A stretch of DNA of 64,000 bases from Mycobacterium numidiamassiliense (GTDB lineage Bacteria; Actinomycetota; Actinomycetes; Mycobacteriales; Mycobacteriaceae), in assembly GCF_900157365.1 (NCBI RefSeq), contig NZ_FUEZ01000004.1, positions 3,087,066-3,151,065 on the forward strand. The letters are read 5' to 3'. The notes under the pieces are model-generated. The model was not told the origin of the DNA. It did not search any database and worked only from the letters and a program-made list of their open reading frames with translations. This document shows, piece by piece, positions 8,523 through 16,328 of this stretch; the first letter of the stretch is position 1, and every line of letters starts with the position of its first letter. The translations under genes and the position numbers were made by a program.

Positions 8523-9034
8523 CCGGGGATGCGCGCGAGCTCAGCAGCGCAGTGGTCGTGATCGGCCTCGGCAATAGCTACCGCCAGGACGACGGCGTGG
8601 GCGTCGCCGCCGCCGCAGCGCTAGACGAACTCGCGTTGCCGCATGTTCGCGTAGTAACAGGCATTGCGGATCCAATGGATCTGGTCGAGGCATGGTCGGG
8701 TGCCCCGCTCGCCGTGGTCATCGATGGCGCTGTCATGACTCCGTCAACGCCAGGTCGCGTCAGTCATTGCACCGTAGGCGATTTGGTCACGGCGTCCGAC
8801 GGGTTGAGTTCGCACCGTGTCGATATCGGGCGCACTTATGCGCTCGGTCAGGTGCTGGGCCGAACACCCGGTGCGCTTGAAATCTTCACCATCGAACTGG
8901 CAGACACCGGTCATGGCATCGGTTTGACCCCAAAGGTGGCGGGCGCCGTGTCCGAAGTGGTCGACAAGGTTGTGGCCGAAATCAAGCGCAACCGTCGGCC
9001 AGGGAGGCGATTGCGGCGGCCAGCCTCGTGGTGA
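8519..9034 (+). CDS. Hydrogenase maturation protease (HycI/HyaD family)
   Basis: 171 residues from GTG 8519, whose GTGA overlaps the hyhL stop. The family nickel-binding and fold motifs are present: VIGLGNSYRQDDGVG near the N-terminus and VVIDGAV in the middle. The enzyme recognises nickel-loaded large subunit and removes its C-terminal tail, here the nine residues after H421 of HyhL. Placement as the last gene of the operon supports a dedicated partner role. The 3' end overlaps the convergent DUF302 gene by 53 bp (8982-9034), so the last residues (RRPGRRLRRPASW) are basic and probably not conserved. Confidence 0.9.
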   Translation: MTGDARELSSAVVVIGLGNSYRQDDGVGVAAAAALDELALPHVRVVTGIADPMDLVEAWSGAPLAVVIDGAVMTPSTPGRVSHCTVGDLVTASDGLSSHRVDIGRTYALGQVLGRTPGALEIFTIELADTGHGIGLTPKVAGAVSEVVDKVVAEIKRNRRPGRRLRRPASW

Positions 9035-9389
9035 CTTCGTCGGCGATCGCGATGAGGGTCGGCTCTCCGGTTACCCCGAGCAAGATACCCGGATCCATCG
9101 CCTCGACAATCACGGCGCCTGGGTTGCCCGGGTCGGCGTGCACCAATACGTTGCAGGGAAGCAGCAGCCCGATCTGTCGATCGACGGTGAGAGCCCGGTA
9201 TGCCAAGGCTGGATTACACGCACCGAGGATCAGGTAGTCCTCCATCTGCACGCCGAGCTTGGCCTCGAGTGTCGCTTTCATGTCGATTTCAGTAAGAACG
9301 CCAAACCCCTGTTTTGCAAGGGCTTCTCGAGTGCATGCCACGGCGTCCTCGAACTGGATTGCTAAGTTCGCCGATAGCGCAACGCCCAT
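8982..9389 (-). CDS. DUF302 family protein
   Basis: 135 residues of the DUF302 family (GFGVLTEIDMKATLEAKLGVQMEDYLILGACNP and PCNVLV are typical). It has one cysteine after GA and another at LLPCN, with no signal peptide. Function is unknown; some relatives are linked to thiol/disulfide or sulfur metabolism. It lies convergent to the hydrogenase operon and overlaps it by 53 bp. Upstream is a perfect DosR core at 9602-9615, inside the nominal 3' end of the flavin-reductase-like reading frame, so hypoxic induction is likely. Start ATG 9389 follows an aggaatg-type sequence. Confidence 0.85.
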   Translation of the reverse strand: MGVALSANLAIQFEDAVACTREALAKQGFGVLTEIDMKATLEAKLGVQMEDYLILGACNPALAYRALTVDRQIGLLLPCNVLVHADPGNPGAVIVEAMDPGILLGVTGEPTLIAIADEVTTRLAAAIASLADGCA

Positions 9390-9488
9390 GCTGCATTCCT
9401 TTGGTGTGTGGCCGAAACCAAACCGGACCCCCTTCCGCCGATGAGGCGGGCGAACATGGGAGAAGTGGATTGAATTATTGGGCAGAAC

Positions 9489-10214
9489 TCAAGGCGGCGA
9501 CTCCGCTGAGCGTCTCGTGGTCGAGACAACGGCTTCACGGTCTCCGGGTGGGTTGCACATCCCATGAGGGATATCCGATCGTTCAAGCGCTGCCCGCGAT
9601 AGGGGCGGAAGTCCCAAAAGTTTAGGACTTCGATGAGCTACTATCCAGGACGACGCCGAGGTCGTCGCATAGATGCGGCCGTGATGGGGGACGAACCACA
9701 GCGGTACCGCGAACGGCGTTCCCTTATGTGAACGGCTAGCAAGAACCATGACTCGCGACCTGCACACCGCCGCTTCAAGATTCGGCGAGTGGAACGGGTG
9801 AGTGTCGTCCTTCTCGTCGGTGACGGAAAACGGCGCCGGTCGTGGAGCTGAGGTTCCCTGTGGTGTCGGTACTTCACGGAGTGAGCCGTAGTCCCAGGCC
9901 ACGATCCGCTTGGGCGCTACCCGATAACTGCGATCGCCGATAGCTCTGGCCTGCCCTCTGACGCTCAGCGATCGCAGTCGGAACCACTGCGGGCCGTCGT
10001 CGGCAATCACGACGACATTGCGACCGTTCAGATCTGCGTTACCCTCCGGCACCTGCACAATGCGCGGCGAAGACGTGGGATCGGCCGGCTGTTCGAGAGT
10101 CACGCTCACCGGAACCACGACGATCTCGCCGTCGACGGTGGCGGCCAACGCCGCGCGTGGCGGCATGAAAGCTAAGTCGGCGACGGCGGTCGCCTCGACA
10201 TCACGAGTTATCAC
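9489..10214 (-). CDS. Pyridoxamine-oxidase-like flavoprotein, 3' end probably eroded
   Basis: 241 codons. Two segments look like split-barrel FMN-binding domains of the pyridoxamine 5'-phosphate oxidase superfamily: residues around 10-105 (MPPRAALAATVDGEIVVVPV) and around 148-192 (SRVMVLASRSHKGTPFAVPLWFV, then GRIYATTSASSW). After about residue 192 the family pattern, which should continue with a second strand set, is lost and composition changes. That region carries a perfect DosR core (9602-9615). The simplest reading is a gene truncated at its 3' end next to the promoter of the DUF302 gene. Substrate unknown. Confidence 0.6.
   Translation of the reverse strand: MITRDVEATAVADLAFMPPRAALAATVDGEIVVVPVSVTLEQPADPTSSPRIVQVPEGNADLNGRNVVVIADDGPQWFRLRSLSVRGQARAIGDRSYRVAPKRIVAWDYGSLREVPTPQGTSAPRPAPFSVTDEKDDTHPFHSPNLEAAVCRSRVMVLASRSHKGTPFAVPLWFVPHHGRIYATTSASSWIVAHRSPKLLGLPPLSRAALERSDIPHGMCNPPGDREAVVSTTRRSAESPP
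9602..9637. promoter_or_regulatory. DosR box pair, probably for the DUF302 gene
   Basis: Core 9602-9615 ggggcggaagtccc matches all nine fixed positions. At exactly +22, 9624-9637 keeps only the left half-site aggactt. The pair is 213-250 bp upstream of the leftward DUF302 start (9389). Confidence 0.6.
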
Positions 10215-10566
10215 GAGCGGTGGCTTCCCCGTGGAAGCGCCTCCATCGCCACAGTATGCCGATCGTCTGATCTTGTTGGCGCACTATGCCTTGGTGGCGG
10301 CTGGCGGGACAACCACGGAATCATGTGTCGGGCTGCGATTAAGGCCCTTTTACCCTGTGATCGATGACCAACGCCTCCCGATGAACCACCACCGGATTTC
10401 ATAACGTCATAGCTAACGGTCGATTTGGGCGCGCCGCGGATGTCCGTCAGTCGACTGCCGACTTGATCCACGCTGTGCAGATCGAAATGCCCTGTCCCAG
10501 AACTGAGCCCAGTATCAATGTCGGTGTCGACGCGAGATCAGAAAGCGCGAACGTCCGGAGGAATGC
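10215..10566. promoter_or_regulatory. 352-bp intergenic region with weak tandem DosR boxes
   Basis: No gene is supported here between divergent neighbours. Two weak cores lie 22 bp apart: 10342-10355 aggcccttttaccc (seven of nine) and 10364-10377 atgaccaacgcctc (six of nine). They could serve the leftward flavoprotein gene (130 bp away) or the rightward methyltransferase gene (190 bp away). Confidence 0.4.
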
Positions 10567-11229
10567 ATGAAACCCACTGGCTTCTTCATCGACCTACACA
10601 AGGCACTTGTCATCCCGGTGACGGTGGCGGCGATGGTGATGTTCGGCAACTTCTCAACCGTGATGTGGCTGTATCTGGGGATGCACGGCACCTACTCGAT
10701 CCTGTGGCTGATCAAGGGCCGTACCTACCCCGACCGCCGTTTCGCCGAGCAGGTGCCGATCTGGATCGGGGGCCTGTTCGTCTTCCTGCCGCTGGCCGGG
10801 TATTACGCTGCCCCGATCCTGCTGGCCTGGCTTCACCCGAACGTGCCCGGTTGGGCTGTCACGCTCGGCGTCTCGAGCTTCACGTTTGGCATCTTCTTGC
10901 ACTACGTCGCGGACGCGCAGAAGTACTTCACTCTGCAGGTCCACCCGGGTCTGATCGAGACGGGGCTGTTCGCCCGGACCCGAAACCCTAACTACCTCGG
11001 CGAGATCATGACCTACATGGGCTACGCGATCATCTCGTGGAACTGGTTCCCGTTCGTCGTCAACTTCGCGTGGATCTTTGGGTTCTTCGTCCGCAACATG
11101 ATCAAGAAGGACCGCTCGATGTCGCGGCATCCCGGCTTTGCTGCCTACAAGGCCCGCACCGGCCTCCTGTTCCCGCGGATCCTTCCTGTCCGCGCACTGG
11201 GCACCGACCGGGCCCCAACGGAAACCTGA
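10567..11229 (+). CDS. Isoprenylcysteine/phospholipid methyltransferase-like membrane protein
   Basis: 220 residues with about five hydrophobic helices. The C-terminal signature TGLFARTRNPNYLGEIMTYM is the hallmark of the ICMT/PEMT/ergosterol C-24 reductase-like family (integral membrane SAM-dependent methyltransferases, or DUF1295 relatives). The conserved RNPNYLGE forms the cofactor site in the family. The start ATG 10567 has a ggagg site 5 nt upstream. The substrate, perhaps a lipid or quinone-like compound, cannot be told. Neighbours on the same strand include a four-helix membrane protein about 200 bp downstream. Confidence 0.75.
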   Translation: MKPTGFFIDLHKALVIPVTVAAMVMFGNFSTVMWLYLGMHGTYSILWLIKGRTYPDRRFAEQVPIWIGGLFVFLPLAGYYAAPILLAWLHPNVPGWAVTLGVSSFTFGIFLHYVADAQKYFTLQVHPGLIETGLFARTRNPNYLGEIMTYMGYAIISWNWFPFVVNFAWIFGFFVRNMIKKDRSMSRHPGFAAYKARTGLLFPRILPVRALGTDRAPTET

Positions 11230-11430
11230 CCGCCATCTGCCCGGCGAGATCTCGCGGCCACCGTCCCTGGCGCGAATTTGGTGTGATAGCAGGTACTGCT
11301 GGATCAGGAGGACAATGACAAAAGTTAGGTCACCGAATCCCTTGTGCCTCAAGTATTCGCGCCACAGACGACCGCATAGGCCGGCCAGCAGTTGAACGTG
11401 GCCCGGCAAGGACGTGAGGGTGCGCCGGCG

Positions 11431-11976
11431 ATGACGAAGAACATTCTGTCCGATGCGCAGATCACCGCGCTGACAGCCGCCCAGCGGCGTGAGCTCATTC
11501 AGCGTCTCGAGCGGCCCACGGCGGATTTAAGGCCAAAAGGCCTCGCAGCGAAGCTAACCCAAGCGCATCTGGGGTTGATGACCGGCGGTGCGGTGTTCAT
11601 GATCCCTTGGATTGTCTATCTCGGTTTTACCCTGCCCGAGAACTACACCGTCCGCGACTGGCCGTTGACGTGGTTGGGCTTCGACAGCTTGTTGGTTGTG
11701 TTCATGGCCGCGACGGCGATCCTGACCTGGCTGCACCGTCAGGTGCTGGTGCTTCCTGCTTTCACCACTGGGATACTGCTGCTCTGTGACGCATGGTTCG
11801 ACGTCACGACCGCCAGTCCCGAAGAATTTCACTCGGCGATTGTGACCGCGCTGCTCGGCGGAGTGCTGGCGCTCGTCCTCATTGTCGGTGCCTGGAGCTT
11901 GGTGCGCTTGACGGCCCGCCGGCTGTGGCTACTCGAGCCCGGCCAGTCTCTGTGGCGGTTACCGCTGCTTTCCTAA
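11431..11976 (+). CDS. Four-helix integral membrane protein of unknown function
   Basis: 181 residues from ATG 11431 (gaggg site about 11 nt upstream; longer TTG/GTG starts at 11392/11398 are possible). A soluble N-terminus (SDAQITALTAAQRRELIQRL) precedes four hydrophobic segments: around 47-67, 74-96, 100-118 and 130-152. No catalytic motif is recognised. The N-terminal helical stretch followed by a compact four-helix unit resembles uncharacterised actinobacterial proteins. No DosR core was found immediately upstream, so its regulation is unclear although it sits inside the island. Confidence 0.6.
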   Translation: MTKNILSDAQITALTAAQRRELIQRLERPTADLRPKGLAAKLTQAHLGLMTGGAVFMIPWIVYLGFTLPENYTVRDWPLTWLGFDSLLVVFMAATAILTWLHRQVLVLPAFTTGILLLCDAWFDVTTASPEEFHSAIVTALLGGVLALVLIVGAWSLVRLTARRLWLLEPGQSLWRLPLLS

Positions 11977-12078
11977 CTGCACGGTCTTCGTATTCGGGCG
12001 TGTCGTCGATGTTTGGAGTTCTCAAACCCGTTGCGATCGAACACCTTCTGCACAGTGAAGTCGTGCAGGAGGCGGCGA

Positions 12079-12114
12079 GGGCCTTTGGACATCCAGGTCG
12101 GTGACGTGATACCC
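12079..12114. promoter_or_regulatory. Tandem DosR boxes upstream of Rv0569-like gene
   Basis: Core 12079-12092 gggcctttggacat matches seven of nine fixed positions. Core 12101-12114 gtgacgtgataccc matches six of nine and is exactly 22 bp downstream. The ATG of the Rv0569-like gene is 59-94 bp further on. Confidence 0.6.
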
Positions 12115-12172
12115 CTGCCGCCGACCTGACACACGTGTGCACGATTGAACTCCCGAAGGAAAGGGCAAGCGG

Positions 12173-12439
12173 ATGAAGGCAAACGTCGGTGACTGGCTGG
12201 TGATGAAGGGCACCACACTAGATCAGCCAGACCAGCGGGGACTGATCACCGAAATTCACTCACCGGACGGCGCACCACCGTATGTGGTGCGGTGGCTCGC
12301 CACCGACCACGAGGCGACCGTTTTCCCGGGCGCGGACGCGATCGTCGTCACAGCTAGAGAGCAGGCCGACGCCGACGAGCGTGCGCGACATAGGTTCGGA
12401 GCCGTGCAATCGGCCATCTCCCACGATAAGAGCAAGTAG
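12173..12439 (+). CDS. Rv0569-like DUF1918 protein
   Basis: 88 residues, identical in length to M. tuberculosis Rv0569, a DosR-regulon member, and very similar along its whole length: VGDWLVMKGTTLDQPDQRG, then PPYVVRWLATDHEATVFPG, then AREQADADERARHRFGAVQ. The fold is a small SH3-like beta barrel (DUF1918). Biochemical role unknown. ATG 12173 has a gaaagg site 8 nt upstream. It lies 90 bp before rafH, which has its own DosR core. Confidence 0.88.
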   Translation: MKANVGDWLVMKGTTLDQPDQRGLITEIHSPDGAPPYVVRWLATDHEATVFPGADAIVVTAREQADADERARHRFGAVQSAISHDKSK

Positions 12440-12479
12440 GCGCTGGGGATGAGGCGGTGAAAGGGCTCGCGCAGGTCCA

Positions 12480-12493
12480 GTGACCTTTGGCCC
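12480..12493. promoter_or_regulatory. DosR box upstream of rafH
   Basis: gtgacctttggccc matches eight of nine fixed positions of the DosR core, 36 bp before ATG 12530. No partner at 22 bp was found on either side. The short distance suggests a very short leader or leaderless transcript. Confidence 0.72.
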
Positions 12494-12529
12494 TCGTCAG
12501 CAATCAGTTCTCTGATGTAGCACGGAAGT

Positions 12530-13333
12530 ATGCACCACAGAACGGATTTACCACAGGCCATCGACGTTGACGTGACAACGCACGATGAGTTTCCGGAAGC
12601 AGCGGAATACGCGCGTGCCAAGATCGGCGAGCTCGGACGGTACACCAGCCGACCTGTGCTGCAGGCCCGCGTCAAACTGAGCAGACATCGCGATCCGGCG
12701 GTGCCGCGGCCGGTGGTCGCGCAGGCCAATCTCGACGTCGATGGCCGGCTTGTCCGCGCTCAGGTCCAGGCGGAGACTGGGCGAGAAGCGGTCGATCTCC
12801 TCGCTGCGCGGCTGCGCCGCCGGCTGGAACGCATCGCCGAACACTGGGAGGCGCGGCGCGGCGAGCTGCCCTCGGCCAGTTCCCACGAATGGCGGCACGA
12901 TTCCGAGCCGACGCACCGGCCCAACTACTTCCCCCGTCCCGCAGATGAGCGCCGTGTCATCCGTCGCAAGTCGTTCACGATGGCGCCCTGCACCGTTGAC
13001 GAGGCCGCCCGTGAAATGGCGCTATTCGACTACGACTTTCACCTGTTTACTGAACGAGGCACCGGTACTGCGGCTGTCTTGTACCGCAATGGCGCGACGG
13101 GATATCGCCTGGCGCTGGTAGCGCCCGCATTGGCCGACCAGCTGAGCCCGTACGAGCTGCCAGTGACCATCAGTCGGCAACCAGTGCCGTGTTTGACCGA
13201 AGAGGAGGCGGCCGACCGGCTGGGCCTGCTTGGTCTGCCGTTCCTGTTCTTTGTCGATGCCGCCCAAGGCCGCGCCGGCGTGTTGTATCACCGGTACGAC
13301 GGGCATTACGGCTTGATTGCCCCGGCGGGCTAG
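12530..13333 (+). CDS. rafH: Ribosome hibernation factor RafH (Rv0079 family)
   Basis: 267 residues in two parts. The N-terminal domain (around 8-105) has the S30AE/HPF fold pattern, with basic residues in PVLQARVKLSRHRDPAVPRP and DLLAARLRRRLERIAEHWEARRG. The C-terminal region (around 145-267) contains two copies of a motif of the LFDYDFHLFTERGTGTAAVL type (second copy LGLPFLFFVDAAQGRAGVLY), as in Rv0079/RafH. The family binds the 30S subunit and stabilises 70S ribosomes in hypoxic mycobacteria. A strong DosR core lies 36 bp upstream. Upstream is the Rv0569-like gene, another dormancy member. Confidence 0.88.
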   Translation: MHHRTDLPQAIDVDVTTHDEFPEAAEYARAKIGELGRYTSRPVLQARVKLSRHRDPAVPRPVVAQANLDVDGRLVRAQVQAETGREAVDLLAARLRRRLERIAEHWEARRGELPSASSHEWRHDSEPTHRPNYFPRPADERRVIRRKSFTMAPCTVDEAAREMALFDYDFHLFTERGTGTAAVLYRNGATGYRLALVAPALADQLSPYELPVTISRQPVPCLTEEEAADRLGLLGLPFLFFVDAAQGRAGVLYHRYDGHYGLIAPAG

Positions 13334-13357
13334 GCGTCTTGTACGTCAGCGTTACCA

Positions 13358-13393
13358 GTGACCTTCGTCCAGTGGCGAGGTGTCTTTGCGCCC
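13358..13393. promoter_or_regulatory. Tandem DosR boxes upstream of DUF5709 gene
   Basis: 13358-13371 gtgaccttcgtcca and 13380-13393 gtgtctttgcgccc each match seven of nine fixed positions and start exactly 22 bp apart. They are 91-126 bp upstream of ATG 13484. The right part, tttgcgccctta, recurs at the flavodoxin promoter (20684-20695). Confidence 0.62.
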
Positions 13394-13483
13394 TTATGTC
13401 CGGAGGCCGGATTGACGGAACGTTGAGAATGCCGAGTTGGTTCGAGATTGCCACCGGCTCACGGTGAAAGGAGTTGTTGAGAC

Positions 13484-13939
13484 ATGAGTAGTCGGAACTT
13501 CGGCTTGGGGCCGGCGGCAGGCGAGTACAGCGCGGACGACGACGACCAGCTGCAGCCAGAGGACACGCTGATCGACCGCGGCGTCGATGACGTACTCGAC
13601 GAGGGATATTCGCCGCCCGAGCGCCCCTATGGACGTGGGGCCTACGCGTCGTCGGAAAGCCTCGACCAACACCTAGCAGAGGAAGAGCCAGATCCGCTGT
13701 CGCGAATCGGTAACCCGCTCGATATGGATGAACAGCAGCGGTCCGACGAAGCAGAGCGTGAATTCGAGTTTCCGCAGCGACGCGAGGTCGGGCGGGTGCG
13801 AGCGGGTCGACTTGTCGCGCCGGACGGGGGGTATGGCGAAGACACCGAGGCGGAGCTGGTGGCCGAGGATGTCGGTATCAGCGGGGGAGCAGCGTCTGCC
13901 GAAGAGGCCGCCATTCACATCATCGACAGTGGCGACTAG
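13484..13939 (+). CDS. DUF5709 family acidic protein
   Basis: 151 residues, strongly acidic and low in complexity, without membrane segment or signal peptide. The N-terminal block (EYSADDDDQLQPEDTLIDRG, VLDEGYSPPERP) and the EEEPDPLSRIGNP-type middle are typical of actinobacterial DUF5709 proteins of unknown function. ATG 13484 follows a gaaaggag site. Its TAG stop sits in a CTAG that also provides the stop of the convergent SDR gene. A pair of DosR-like cores lies upstream, so it is probably hypoxia-induced. Confidence 0.78.
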   Translation: MSSRNFGLGPAAGEYSADDDDQLQPEDTLIDRGVDDVLDEGYSPPERPYGRGAYASSESLDQHLAEEEPDPLSRIGNPLDMDEQQRSDEAEREFEFPQRREVGRVRAGRLVAPDGGYGEDTEAELVAEDVGISGGAASAEEAAIHIIDSGD

Positions 13940-14796
13940 TTTGGCCCCGACGCCGAGAAGTCGCTGAATCGCTTGAGGTAATGCAACACTCGACGCGTTG
14001 GCACAGTCCTCGGCCAGTCGTCGGCGCGGAAGTATGCGTCCGACCCGCCATCGACGAAAACGACGCTTCCGCACAAGAAATCCGCGGCATCTGACAGCAT
14101 GAAGAGCGCCCAGTCCGCAAGCTGCCCAGCGTCGCCGAACCCAACGATCGGGATAGGGAATGAACGAACGGCCTTCGCCTGCTTGGGTATTGAGAGCTGC
14201 TCCTCCAGAAGCGGTGTCATGATCGCTCCCGGAGCGAGAGCATTCAGGCGGATGCCTGCGCCCGCCCATTGAGGTTTCACCGCCTCACGTCGAACCCAAC
14301 GGCTCACAGCGATCTTGGAGGCGGCGTAGAGGATCGTGGACGCATTCGTGCCGAATAGCTTCACGGAACGAACCGCCTTGTCGGCGTCATCGGCGAGGAA
14401 TGCCCGGACGGTTCGAGCGGGAACCGCGGGCGTTGTTGTTGTCGAGTTGCTCGAGAAAACAACGACCTTCGCGCGGGTGGCGGAGGCCAGCGCCGGCCGC
14501 CACGCGTCAAGCAGGTCAACGACACCGAAGTAGTTGACCTGGGCAATCAGGCGCGAACGGTCGGCGGCCGGCCCGGGGCCAAGACCGGCTGCGAGCACCG
14601 CTCCATCCAGTCTGGCTCGCGACGACGCGAGCACGCAGTCGGCGGCAGCCCGGCGCCCCTCGGCGGTCGACAAATCGGCCACGATGTCTGCCTGCTTGAT
14701 ATCCACTCCGATTACGGTATGGCCGGCGTCACGCAACTTCTGCGCGACCATGTGCCCCATCCCGGATGCCGATCCAGTCACTGCGTAGACGCCCAT
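13936..14796 (-). CDS. Short-chain dehydrogenase/reductase
   Basis: 286 residues of the classical SDR family. The cofactor motif TGSASGMG (around 7-14) is followed by VIGVDIKQADIVADLS. The family's NNAG position is replaced by VLAAGLGPG. The active-site residues are an upstream serine in VVFSSNST and the YAASK pair (Tyr and Lys around 156-160). The C-terminal LNALAPGAIMTPLL matches the family. Substrate unknown; relatives include 3-alpha-hydroxysteroid and other alcohol dehydrogenases. It is convergent with the DUF5709 gene, sharing stop-codon bases. Confidence 0.86.
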   Translation of the reverse strand: MGVYAVTGSASGMGHMVAQKLRDAGHTVIGVDIKQADIVADLSTAEGRRAAADCVLASSRARLDGAVLAAGLGPGPAADRSRLIAQVNYFGVVDLLDAWRPALASATRAKVVVFSSNSTTTTPAVPARTVRAFLADDADKAVRSVKLFGTNASTILYAASKIAVSRWVRREAVKPQWAGAGIRLNALAPGAIMTPLLEEQLSIPKQAKAVRSFPIPIVGFGDAGQLADWALFMLSDAADFLCGSVVFVDGGSDAYFRADDWPRTVPTRRVLHYLKRFSDFSASGPN

Positions 14797-14805
14797 CTGT
14801 GTCGT

Positions 14806-14913
14806 CTAACCGTTTGTGGCGGCGTCGAGCACGACTACATTGTGGCCGCGCAGAAAGTCCATGCGCGACGCCAACTTCCGTCCGGCATCGGCACGATCAT
14901 CGAAGCGCTTCAT
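14806..14913 (-). pseudogene. Remnant of a phosphoribosyltransferase-like gene (N-terminus only)
   Basis: Reading leftward from ATG 14913, the frame gives MKRFDDRADAGRKLASRMDF and then LRGHNVVVLDAATNG before a stop at 14806. The first 30 residues closely resemble the N-terminus of the phosphoribosyltransferase domain in Rv2030c/Rv0571c-type proteins, where VVVL would be followed by a PRGG loop. Compare the intact relative in this window at 41002, which begins with FRDRREAGRVLANLLSA. The rest of the domain is missing, replaced by the neighbouring SDR gene. Short, so the call rests on one conserved block. Confidence 0.5.
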
Positions 14914-15005
14914 CAGTCGAGTCCCGATACCGTTGTGGGCCGCCCGGTTGGGCAAGCGACGATGTGCTCGAAAAGCGCTATGCGTCATCGCGATTGACTC
15001 GGAAC

Positions 15006-16130
15006 CTAGGACTGTTGGCCGGCGAGTCGGTCGGTTGCGGCGTAACGCAGCAACGCGCCGATACCGTCCGCGGGCGTGATCTGATTGTCCGCCCGAACCA
15101 ACGACGCGCCAACCGCGATTGCGGTGAACGGCAACGCCTCATCGGCCCTTGCCACACGTTCCACCGGTTCGCCGAGCCCGGATAGCACATCGGCATCGGG
15201 CGCGACCGTGGTAAGCGCCTGGCCGGTGACCACGGTGGTGCCGCCCAGCTGACCGACGATCAGCGTGCCGATGTCGCCGTCACGCAGCGCCTGGCATACG
15301 GCAGCGAGCCCCTCGGCCGCTAAACCAGAGTGACGCCCGATTTCGGCTTCGAACCGATCAGCGATCTCGGTCATCTCGATGCCGTGGCGCCGAGCGAACT
15401 CCGCAGTGATGAGATGGCGGACCTCCTCGGAATCGATACCGCTCCTGCGCGTGCCCGCATGCAATTGCGACACCCGCTCTGCCACGCGCTGCGGTAATTC
15501 GGCGACCACATCTGTGCGCGAACGAACCTCGCCGCACACAAACACCACCTCGGGATCCGCTTCGTCGACCAGTCGGGTGAGCTCGTGGGCGATCGCACGG
15601 CTGTTCATGCGGATGGCTTCCTCGGTCGTGCGCTGCAAGTCGCCGTAGCCGCTCCAGCCCGCAGTGACCGGCTTGTGCACCGGGTACCCGGCGCCGTCGA
15701 TGGTGGTGGAACGGATGGTGCCCCCCTGGTGCAGAGTGACCTCGGCACCGGTGTGATCAACCGCGGCGAATACATAGGTCGGTCGCTGCACCTCGAGTCC
15801 GATCAGCGGCACGATGTACGGATAATCCGATAAACGGACGACCGTGGCCGGCGGTGGGGTGATCAGTTGCTCGTTGACCAGCACCTGATCGCTGTTCGCG
15901 ATCAGAGCGCGGCCGCGCCGACCCACGGGGGGTCGATGGTGCAATACGGCTTCCTCGAGCTTGCCTATGACTGCCGCGCTCGCGCCCAGGGCCTCGAGTT
16001 CCTTGCGGATATCCTGCCATTTCGTTTCGAGTTGTCCCATGGCATCTGCGGTGTCGTGTGAATCGTCGAAATACACCGAGGCAAAAGGACCTTCTGCTTT
16101 TACCAACGACTTGAGGCGTTCTGATCGCAT
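15006..16130 (-). CDS. Rv2629-like protein, bacterial eRF1-related (baeRF) family
   Basis: 374 residues, the same length as M. tuberculosis Rv2629, with near-continuous similarity: MRSERLKxLVxAEGPFASVY at the start, RGRALIA, PPATVVRLSDYPYIVPLI, PVTAGWSGYGDLQ, VRSRTDVVAELPQRVAERVS and LRYAATDRL near the end. The domain order follows the eRF1/Pelota-related bacterial family linked to release or ribosome rescue (inferred, not proven). ATG 16130 is the family start. Strong tandem DosR cores (16199 and 16220) lie 69-103 bp upstream. Rv2629 is a DosR-regulon gene in M. tuberculosis. Confidence 0.88.
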   Translation of the reverse strand: MRSERLKSLVKAEGPFASVYFDDSHDTADAMGQLETKWQDIRKELEALGASAAVIGKLEEAVLHHRPPVGRRGRALIANSDQVLVNEQLITPPPATVVRLSDYPYIVPLIGLEVQRPTYVFAAVDHTGAEVTLHQGGTIRSTTIDGAGYPVHKPVTAGWSGYGDLQRTTEEAIRMNSRAIAHELTRLVDEADPEVVFVCGEVRSRTDVVAELPQRVAERVSQLHAGTRRSGIDSEEVRHLITAEFARRHGIEMTEIADRFEAEIGRHSGLAAEGLAAVCQALRDGDIGTLIVGQLGGTTVVTGQALTTVAPDADVLSGLGEPVERVARADEALPFTAIAVGASLVRADNQITPADGIGALLRYAATDRLAGQQS

Positions 16131-16198
16131 GCCGTCCCTCTTCGCTCTGGCTGTGCCTGTTCTTTGCCAACCGTATGAAGGACCAATGTGCTCGGCGA

Positions 16199-16233
16199 GA
16201 GTCGTTAGCCCCCAGATACGGGTCTTAGGTCCC
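16199..16233. promoter_or_regulatory. Strong tandem DosR boxes upstream of Rv2629-like gene
   Basis: 16220-16233 gggtcttaggtccc matches all nine fixed positions and 16199-16212 gagtcgttagcccc eight of nine, 21 bp apart. They can serve the leftward Rv2629-like gene and possibly the rightward beta-propeller gene. A further half-site, aggacc, is at 16179. Confidence 0.8.
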
Positions 16234-16328
16234 GGTCAGAAGTACCTGCAGGGCGTGGATTGGTCGCTGAGGGCGGTGCCGCCGCCTAGCGGCAGGGCGG
16301 CTTCCGGTGGACCAACGCCGTCACCGAG

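Noticed and set aside
10211..10471. 86-codon leftward frame in the 10.2-10.6 kb intergenic region
   Set aside because: Composition is not protein-like and no ribosome binding site was seen; it overlaps candidate DosR cores.
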